Made by a program: the position numbers and the translations under genes
Shown: positions 4,479-9,165 of the stretch, in pieces
How positions within the stretch are numbered: the first letter of the stretch is position 1
How the letters are laid out: every line of letters starts with the position of its first letter
The notes under the pieces: model-generated
The model's database searches: none
The model's input: the letters and a program-made list of their open reading frames with translations, nothing else
What the model was told of the DNA's origin: nothing
Source of the DNA: RGIG6375 sp964472725
GTDB taxonomy: Bacteria > Bacillota > Clostridia > Oscillospirales > Oscillospiraceae
Direction: 5' to 3'
Assembly (NCBI GenBank): GCA_964472725.1
Contig: CAYYLZ010000071.1
Location: 1-9,165 of the forward strand
Length of the DNA: 9,165 nucleotides

Positions 4479-6554
4479 TTATTCGACTTCTTCGAAGTTG
4501 CCGGTGTAGAGCTGGTAATACTTACCCTTCTGCTCAATAAGGTCGTCGTGGTCGCCGCGCTCGATAATTCTGCCGTTTTCCAGAACCATGATAACATCGG
4601 AGTTCTGAACGGTGGAAAGTCTGTGGGCGATAACGAAGGTGGTTCTGCCCTGCATGAGCTGATCCATACCCTTCTGAACCAACGCCTCGGTACGGGTATC
4701 GATGGAGCTGGTAGCCTCGTCGAGGATCATTACCGGGGGATCGGCAACGGCGCAGCGGGCGATAGCCAGCAGCTGGCGCTGACCCTGGGACAGGCCGGAG
4801 CCGTCGCCGGAAAGGACGGTGTCATAGCCGTTGGGCAGCATGGAGATGAAGCCGTGGGCGTTAGCCAGCTTTGCGGCTGCGACGATCTCCTCGTCGGTAG
4901 CGTCCAGCTTACCGTAGCGGATATTCTCGCGGACGGTGCCGGTGAAGAGGTTAACGTCCTGCAGAACCATGCCGAGGGAGCGGCGCAGGTCTGCCTTGCG
5001 GATATTCTTGACGGGAATACCGTCGTAGGTTATGGTACCCTCCTGAACATCGTAGAAGCGGTTGATAAGGTTGGTGATGGTGGTCTTACCGGCGCCGGTA
5101 GCGCCAACAAAGGCAACCTTCTGACCGGGCTCGGCGTAAAGGTTGATATTATGCAGAACGCGTCTTTCATCGGTATAACCGAAGTCTACGTCCTTGAGCA
5201 CTACATGACCCTGCAGCTTAATGTACTCGTAGCCGCCGGCAACGGGGCACTTCCACGCCCAGGTGTTGGTGCGCTTGTCGGTCTCAGAGAGAGTACCGTC
5301 GGCGTTCTCGATAGCGTTGACCAGAGTGACCTCGCCATCGTCGGTTTCGGGTTCGGCGTCAAGGAGCTGGAATACACGGCCTGCACCCGCCATAGCCATA
5401 ATGATGGAGTTGACCTGCTCGGAGATCTGGGTTACGGGCATGGTGAAGTTACGGGAGAGCTGGAGGAAGGAGGCGATATTACCGAGGGAGATACCCGCGC
5501 CTGCTACGGCGAGAGCGCCGCCGGCGATGGCAACTATCGCATACTGGAAACTGCCAAGGTTGCCGAGAATGGGCATAAGTACGCTGGAGAGAGTGTTTGC
5601 GGTGGTGGCATTCTCCCACAGCTCATCGTTGCACTCGTCAAATTCCTTCTTTGCGGTCTCTTCATGGCAGAATACCTTAACGACCTTTTGGCCGCTGACC
5701 ATTTCCTCAATGTAGCCGTTTACAACAGCGAGAGAATACTGCTGCTTAACGAAGAATTTAGAGGAAACTCCGCCGATCTTGCCGGTGACAAGGAGCATGA
5801 AGGCAACGAAGGCAAGAACAACGAGGGTGAGCCAAAAGCTCTGGCTGACCATGGAAACAAAGACAACAACGATGGTAATGAGAGAGGAGAAGGTCTGGGG
5901 CAGGGTCATACTGATAAGCTGCTGGAGAGTATCAGTATCGTTGGTGAAGTGGCTCATTACCTTGCCATAGGTGTGAGTATCAAAATACTTGATGGGCAGG
6001 GTCTGCATATGGTCAAACATGCTGGCTCTAATATCTCTGAGAACACCCTGGCTGAGAGTTATCATGATCCACTGGCGCGCCCATTCCGTTACGATACCCA
6101 GCAGGAACACGCCCGCCATAACAAGTATAGCATGGAACAGACCTGTGAAATCGGGGTTGAGAGTGGTTGCCAGAGGCAGAATGTAGCCGTCGATAAGTTT
6201 GCCGAGGAAGATACCGGAGGCAGCGGATACTATCGCGCTGGCAATGATGCAGAGAATTACGAGGAGAATGCGGAAGAAATAGGGCTTGATGATATAACCC
6301 CATACAAGGCGCTTGATAAGAGCCTGGACATCGCCGGTCATCTTCATCTTGGGACCGCTGCCGCGTCCTCCGGGACCGGGACCGGGGCCGCCGGGGCCGC
6401 CGCGGAGAGTGGGATTTACGCGCATACGCTTACTTGCTGCGCTGTTGCCCTGAGGCATTTCAATGCCGAGATCCCTGAACTGGTTGGGAACGTCCTTCTC
6501 GTCCTTGGGAGGCATATTGGGGACGTTTTTCTTCATATTATCCTTGTTCGCCAT
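4479..6554 (-). CDS. Heterodimeric ABC exporter, subunit with the consensus ATPase residues (TM288/BmrD-like)
   Basis: This gene encodes 691 residues, fusing a six-helix transmembrane domain (about 92-390) to a nucleotide-binding domain (about 445-691). Walker A is GATGAGKT (484-491), Q-loop Q532, signature LSQGQ (588-592, instead of LSGGQ), Walker B VMILDE with the catalytic E613, and switch H644. With the partner gene it should form one consensus and one degenerate ATP site, as in TM287/288, BmrCD and LmrCD, which export drugs, lipids or peptides; the substrate here is unknown. The first 75 residues are a charged, Pro/Gly-rich cytosolic extension (GGPGGPGPGPGGRG at 52-65), and about 45 residues are inserted between the two domains (400-445). 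I start at the ATG at 6554, behind GGAGGCGGAG, not at 6641, because the longer reading overlaps the previous gene by over 100 bases. The 17-base overlap with the upstream gene suggests translational coupling. Confidence 0.95.
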   Translation of the reverse strand: MANKDNMKKNVPNMPPKDEKDVPNQFRDLGIEMPQGNSAASKRMRVNPTLRGGPGGPGPGPGGRGSGPKMKMTGDVQALIKRLVWGYIIKPYFFRILLVILCIIASAIVSAASGIFLGKLIDGYILPLATTLNPDFTGLFHAILVMAGVFLLGIVTEWARQWIMITLSQGVLRDIRASMFDHMQTLPIKYFDTHTYGKVMSHFTNDTDTLQQLISMTLPQTFSSLITIVVVFVSMVSQSFWLTLVVLAFVAFMLLVTGKIGGVSSKFFVKQQYSLAVVNGYIEEMVSGQKVVKVFCHEETAKKEFDECNDELWENATTANTLSSVLMPILGNLGSFQYAIVAIAGGALAVAGAGISLGNIASFLQLSRNFTMPVTQISEQVNSIIMAMAGAGRVFQLLDAEPETDDGEVTLVNAIENADGTLSETDKRTNTWAWKCPVAGGYEYIKLQGHVVLKDVDFGYTDERRVLHNINLYAEPGQKVAFVGATGAGKTTITNLINRFYDVQEGTITYDGIPVKNIRKADLRRSLGMVLQDVNLFTGTVRENIRYGKLDATDEEIVAAAKLANAHGFISMLPNGYDTVLSGDGSGLSQGQRQLLAIARCAVADPPVMILDEATSSIDTRTEALVQKGMDQLMQGRTTFVIAHRLSTVQNSDVIMVLENGRIIERGDHDDLIEQKGKYYQLYTGNFEEVE

Positions 6555-8301
6555 CGAAATCTCCGCCTCCCTTCTGCTGAGACATATAAACCTCGCGGTA
6601 TATCTCGTTGTTTTCAAGCAGCTCTTCGTGAGTGCCGACACCGTCTATGCGGCCGTTTTCCATAACGATGATCTTATCCGCGTCCTGAACGGAGGCGATA
6701 CGCTGAGCAATAATGAACTTGGTGGTATCGGGGATCTCCTCGCGGAATGCGCGGCGGATAGACGCATCGGTGGCGGTATCAACGGCGCTGGTGGAGTCGT
6801 CGAGAATGAGTATCTTGGGCTTTTTGAGCAGCGCGCGGGCGATACAGATACGCTGCTTCTGACCGCCGGATACGTTGGAGCCGCCCTGCTCGATATATGT
6901 ATCGTAGCCATCGGGCATCTCGCTGATAAAGCCGTGAGCCTGAGCAAGCTGGCAGGCGTGGATCATTTCCTCGTCGGTGGCGTCCTCTTTACCCCAGCGC
7001 AGGTTTTCCTTGAGAGTACCGGAGAAGAGAACATTCTTCTGCAGCACCACGGAAACGGAGTTGCGCAGGGCATTCATATCGTAGTCGCGGACGTCTACGC
7101 CGCCGACCTCGATGCTGCCGCCGGTTACGTCGTAAAGACGGGGAATAAGCTGGACGAGGGTGGACTTGGAGGAGCCGGTGCCGCCGATTATACCGACCGT
7201 CTCGCCGGACTTGATATCAATATTGATATCGGCAAGACAGAGGCGGCTGTCGCCGGAACGACCATAGCCGAAGCTGACGTTCTTGAACTTTACGCTGCCG
7301 TCCTTGACTTCCATAACGGGGTTTGCAGGGTTCTGAATGTCGCTCTTTTCGGTGAGGATCTCGTCGACACGAAGGATGCTGGCCTTGGACATGGTGATCA
7401 TGACAAAGACCTGAGAGAGCATCATAAGGCTCATGAGAAGCTGGGTTGCATAGCTCATGAAGCTGGTGAGGGTACCGACGGTCATCTCGGTGCCGCCGCT
7501 GTTGACGATAATCTGAGCACCCAGCCAGTAGACGAGCAGCTGGCAGGTATACATACAAACCATCATCAGGGGGCGGTTGAAGGAGAGGATACGCTCGGCG
7601 GTAACGAACTCGTTGAAAATATCGTCGGAAGCCGTTCTGAACTTTTTGCGCTCAAAGTCCTCGCGGACGAAGGATTTTACCACGCGGATACCGCGCAGGT
7701 CCTCTTCAACAACCTCGTTGAGTCGGTCATACTTTTTGAACACACGCTCGAAGATGGGGTGAGCAAAATGCATGAGGGTAAACAGGCCGGCCGCAAGGAC
7801 GGGTACGGCGCACAGGAAGATAAGAGTTATCTTGCCGTTGATGCGCAGGCAGAAAATGAGAGCGAAGATCATCATCAGCGGGCATCTTACGAGAACGCGG
7901 ACGACGGTCATCAAAGCCTGCTGAACGCGGCTGACATCGGAAGTCAGTCGGGTTACGATACTCGCAGTGCTGAACTTATCGATGCTGGCAAAGGAGTATT
8001 CCTGTACCTTGTGGTACATGTCATGTCTGAGGTTTCTTGCAAAACCCGCAGACGCACGGGACGTGGCAACACCGCAGCCCGCGCCGAAAAGCAGAGAAAC
8101 CAGGGCACATGCAGCTATGAGCAAGCCGTACTTCAAAATCTGACCCATATCGCCGCCGGGAACATTGAGGCCCTTATCCAGAAGCTGTGCCATAAGATAG
8201 GGCGACAATACCTCGAGGAAAACCTCAAGACCGACAAGGATAGGCGCCAGAATGACGTACACCTTGAACTCGCGTATTGCACCAAATACACGTTTGATCA
8301 A
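6538..8301 (-). CDS. Heterodimeric ABC exporter, subunit with the degenerate ATPase site (TM287/BmrC-like)
   Basis: This gene encodes 587 residues: a six-helix exporter domain (about 14-305) and a nucleotide-binding domain (about 330-580). Walker A is GGTGSSKST (373-381), with Ser where Gly normally precedes Lys; Q-loop is Q421 and the signature VSGGQ (477-481) is intact. Walker B reads ILILDD, so D502 replaces the catalytic Glu, and the switch His is replaced by Q533 (IAQRI). This set of changes marks the degenerate half of heterodimeric exporters (TM287, BmrC), whose partner has the altered signature, exactly as seen in the next gene. The start is a TTG at 8301, seven bases after GGAGG. The next in-frame Met (37) lies in the first membrane helix, so the TTG is the likely start. 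First gene of a two-gene operon in the plasma membrane, with its own promoter and structured leader; the substrate is unknown. Confidence 0.95.
   Translation of the reverse strand: MIKRVFGAIREFKVYVILAPILVGLEVFLEVLSPYLMAQLLDKGLNVPGGDMGQILKYGLLIAACALVSLLFGAGCGVATSRASAGFARNLRHDMYHKVQEYSFASIDKFSTASIVTRLTSDVSRVQQALMTVVRVLVRCPLMMIFALIFCLRINGKITLIFLCAVPVLAAGLFTLMHFAHPIFERVFKKYDRLNEVVEEDLRGIRVVKSFVREDFERKKFRTASDDIFNEFVTAERILSFNRPLMMVCMYTCQLLVYWLGAQIIVNSGGTEMTVGTLTSFMSYATQLLMSLMMLSQVFVMITMSKASILRVDEILTEKSDIQNPANPVMEVKDGSVKFKNVSFGYGRSGDSRLCLADINIDIKSGETVGIIGGTGSSKSTLVQLIPRLYDVTGGSIEVGGVDVRDYDMNALRNSVSVVLQKNVLFSGTLKENLRWGKEDATDEEMIHACQLAQAHGFISEMPDGYDTYIEQGGSNVSGGQKQRICIARALLKKPKILILDDSTSAVDTATDASIRRAFREEIPDTTKFIIAQRIASVQDADKIIVMENGRIDGVGTHEELLENNEIYREVYMSQQKGGGDFDGEQG
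6561..6570 (-). promoter_or_regulatory. Ribosome binding site of the second ABC gene, inside the first
   Basis: GGAGGCGGAG is followed by ATTTCG and the ATG at 6554. It lies within the last codons of the upstream ABC gene and decides the start of the second gene. Confidence 0.75.
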
Positions 8302-8308
8302 AATAACA

Positions 8309-8313
8309 CCTCC
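8309..8313 (-). promoter_or_regulatory. Ribosome binding site of the first ABC gene (TTG start)
   Basis: GGAGG, followed by TGTTATT and the TTG start at 8301. The strong site compensates for the weak start codon. It directly adjoins the stem-loop 8314-8342. Confidence 0.8.
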
Positions 8314-8342
8314 ATTAAGCGCAGTACAATAAAACGCTTAAT
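8314..8342 (-). promoter_or_regulatory. Leader stem-loop abutting the Shine-Dalgarno of the ABC operon
   Basis: ATTAAGCG and CGCTTAAT (8-bp exact arms, 8314-8321 and 8335-8342) enclose a 13-base loop. The mRNA stem would end right against GGAGG, so it could limit or expose ribosome access. The effect is inferred. Confidence 0.45.
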
Positions 8343-8360
8343 TTAATTTACTAAATAAAA

Positions 8361-8378
8361 ACCGTCTATAAAGACGGT
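8361..8378. promoter_or_regulatory. Palindrome at the ABC operon transcription start (possible operator)
   Basis: ACCGTC-TATAAA-GACGGT is an 18-bp perfect two-arm palindrome about eight bases downstream of the -10 box. This is a usual place for a repressor operator (TetR, MarR or GntR type), but no regulator gene is in the window. On the minus strand it is followed by TTTTTATTT, so a 5'-terminal RNA hairpin is another reading; it is too close to the start for ordinary termination. Confidence 0.45.
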
Positions 8379-8386
8379 ACATAATA

Positions 8387-8414
8387 AGTATAATTAAAAT
8401 CAACCGATTGTCAA
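8387..8414 (-). promoter_or_regulatory. Strong sigma-A promoter of the ABC exporter operon
   Basis: On the minus strand: a perfect TTGACA (8409-8414), a 16-base AT-rich spacer and TATACT (8387-8392, 5/6). Transcription should start near 8380, leaving a leader of about 80 bases before the TTG start. Confidence 0.75.
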
Positions 8415-8423
8415 TAGGATTTA

Positions 8424-8469
8424 GCAAAAAAACTACGCAAAGGGTATTAGTTTTATATATACCCTTTGC
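8424..8469 (-). terminator. Hairpin with T-run upstream of the ABC promoter (probable second terminator)
   Basis: GCAAAGGGTAT (8437-8447) and ATACCCTTTGC (8459-8469) form an exact 11-bp stem with an 11-base loop. On the minus strand the stem is followed by GTAG and then seven T. It would insulate the ABC promoter from upstream minus-strand transcription. Because it ends 23 bases upstream of the -35 box, a regulatory protein site is an alternative. Confidence 0.55.
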
Positions 8470-8598
8470 ACAAAAAAACCTTTAATACCGCCGTTTTTGA
8501 ACATTTTATGAATTTGTTCGGTTTTTGTGTGCACAGGGGTGCGACGGTGCGGTTTTTTATGCGAAACAGTGTGTTGCGCCGTTTCCTCGCCATACGCT
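8470..8598. other. Gene-free spacer, nothing recognised
   Basis: The spacer is mixed in base composition. Frames of 61 (plus) and 77 (minus) codons cross it but run through the flanking hairpins and have no family resemblance or good ribosome binding site. A weak GCAC/GTGC stem near 8531-8542 is followed further on by a T-run, which is too weak to call. Confidence 0.4.
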
Positions 8599-8630
8599 GT
8601 AGGGCGGAGTGCACAAATTACCGCCCGTAC
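8599..8630. repeat. Small palindromic intergenic repeat
   Basis: GTAGGGCGG (8599-8607) and CCGCCCGTAC (8621-8630) pair with a single bulged base. GTAGGGGCGG...CCGCCCGTAC elements are frequent between clostridial genes. The copy number is not visible here. Confidence 0.45.
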
Positions 8631-8666
8631 AAAAACAGTGCGCAGATGTAACGAACACCTGCGCAC
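8631..8666 (-). terminator. Rho-independent terminator of the SDR gene
   Basis: On the minus strand, GTGCGCAGGTGT, loop TCGTT and ACATCTGCGCAC form a 12-bp stem (one G-U pair), followed by TGTTTTTG. It lies 34 bases after the SDR stop codon. Confidence 0.75.
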
Positions 8667-8675
8667 CCATAATTT

Positions 8676-8701
8676 TCAATTATCAATTCTCAATTATCAA
8701 T
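8676..8701. repeat. Short AT-rich direct repeat
   Basis: Two exact copies of TCAATTATCAAT lie 14 bases apart (8676-8687 and 8690-8701), reaching the SDR stop codon. Similar CAATTATCAATT strings are common intergenic filler in Clostridia. Confidence 0.5.
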
Positions 8702-9165
8702 TAAACAAGCTTGGTGGAGAAGCCGCCGTCCACCTTGATATCCGCGCCGTTGACGTAATCGGAGGCACGGGAGGCAAGGAACACGATGGTGCCCATGATG
8801 TCGGCCAGGTTGCCCCAGCGGCCGGCAGTTATGCGGCGGGTGATGCGGGCGGTGAAATCATCGTCGGAAACAACGCCTGCGGTGCAGCCGGTCTCGATGA
8901 AACCGGGGCAAACAACGTTGGTCTGAATGTTATACTTGCCCAGTTCGTTTGCAAAGGAACGGGTCAGGCCGATGATGCCGTGCTTTGCGGCGATGTAAGA
9001 GGGGCAGCGCTCGTCGGCGGTGTAGGAAAGGGCGGAGCCGATGTTGATTATCTTGCCTTGGCCCTGCTTTATCATTATCTTAGAAACCTCATGGCCCAGG
9101 AAATAGACGGAGTTGAGATTGGTGTTGATAACACGCATATAGCCGTCGTCGGGGAAGTTCTCGAA
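8701..9165 (-). CDS. Classical short-chain dehydrogenase/reductase, KduD/FabG-like (partial, N-terminus beyond window)
   Basis: The C-terminal 154 residues are visible, and the frame stays open to the right edge beyond the first internal ATG. The SDR catalytic set is present in the fragment: N16 in NTNL, S44 in NIGSALSY, Y57 and K61 in SYIAAKHG, then VVCPGFIETG and the C-terminal GADIKVDGGF, typical of the roughly 250-residue classical family. The missing part would hold the Rossmann TGxxxGxG and NNAG motifs. The family reduces or oxidises alcohol and keto groups with NAD(P)H in the cytosol. The spacing and sequence resemble 2-deoxy-D-gluconate 3-dehydrogenase (KduD) and 3-oxoacyl-ACP reductase (FabG); the visible part cannot separate them, so no symbol is given. 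It ends its transcription unit with its own terminator and is followed by the ABC operon in the same direction. Confidence 0.9.
   Translation of the reverse strand, partial: FENFPDDGYMRVINTNLNSVYFLGHEVSKIMIKQGQGKIINIGSALSYTADERCPSYIAAKHGIIGLTRSFANELGKYNIQTNVVCPGFIETGCTAGVVSDDDFTARITRRITAGRWGNLADIMGTIVFLASRASDYVNGADIKVDGGFSTKLV

Noticed and set aside
6555..6641. 29-codon longer start for the second ABC gene
   Set aside because: It would overlap the first ABC gene by 104 bases; the ATG at 6554 has a good ribosome binding site and a normal 17-base overlap.
4473..6665. 730-codon open frame on the plus strand antisense to the second ABC gene
   Set aside because: It is the mirror of a gene with textbook ABC motifs, arises from the GC-biased third positions, has no ribosome binding site, and runs through the operon terminator region and the gene overlap.
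6463..8346. 627-codon open frame on the plus strand antisense to the first ABC gene
   Set aside because: A shadow of the exporter frame with no recognisable domain; its end runs into the exporter leader hairpin.
8433..8666. 61- and 77-codon frames in the spacer between the SDR gene and the ABC operon
   Set aside because: They cross two terminator hairpins and a palindromic repeat, lack ribosome binding sites and resemble nothing.

Overview
The window looks like chromosomal DNA of a Gram-positive anaerobe of the class Clostridia, probably a gut Ruminococcaceae/Oscillospiraceae-type bacterium. The grounds are strong AAGGAGG-type ribosome binding sites, one TTG start, TTGACA/TATACT-like promoters, GC-rich genes separated by AT-rich spacers, and intergenic palindromes of the GTCATTCCGAG type. 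The lineage is an inference; no rRNA or tRNA gene is present.

Layout. (1) Minus strand, 1-835: the N-terminal 278 residues of a uroporphyrinogen-decarboxylase-superfamily protein, more like the corrinoid/CoM methyltransferase branch than true HemE, running off the left edge. (2) A 258-bp divergent intergenic region with one good promoter for each direction. (3) Plus strand, 1094-3472: a 792-residue fusion of an atypical NAD(P)-binding SDR (NmrA/YwnB-like) and a GH63/MGH1-like six-hairpin glycosidase domain. (4) 3488-4297: the most interesting part. An AT-rich 762-bp segment carrying only a Nudix hydrolase gene is bounded by 21-bp imperfect terminal inverted repeats (19/21) and by 9-10-bp direct repeats. 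Removing it and one direct repeat rebuilds a perfect 16-bp-stem terminator hairpin just after the fusion gene. It therefore looks like a transposase-less mobile cassette inserted in a terminator loop. (5) 4300-4470: palindromic intergenic repeats and the terminator of the ABC operon. (6) Minus strand, 8301-4479: two overlapping genes for a heterodimeric ABC exporter of the TM287/288 or BmrCD type, one subunit with a degenerate ATPase site and the other with the non-canonical signature. They are preceded by a strong promoter, a palindrome at the predicted transcription start and a stem-loop abutting the Shine-Dalgarno sequence. (7) 8415-8700: terminators and small repeats. (8) Minus strand, 9165-8701: the C-terminal 154 residues of a classical SDR (KduD/FabG-like), running off the right edge.

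How the genes relate. Only the two ABC genes clearly work together: they are co-transcribed, translationally coupled and have complementary motif degeneracy. The SDR, glycosidase fusion and URO-D-like gene are separate transcription units; a shared carbohydrate or methyl-group catabolic role is possible but not shown by the sequence. The Nudix gene is probably foreign, judged by base composition and its repeat boundaries.
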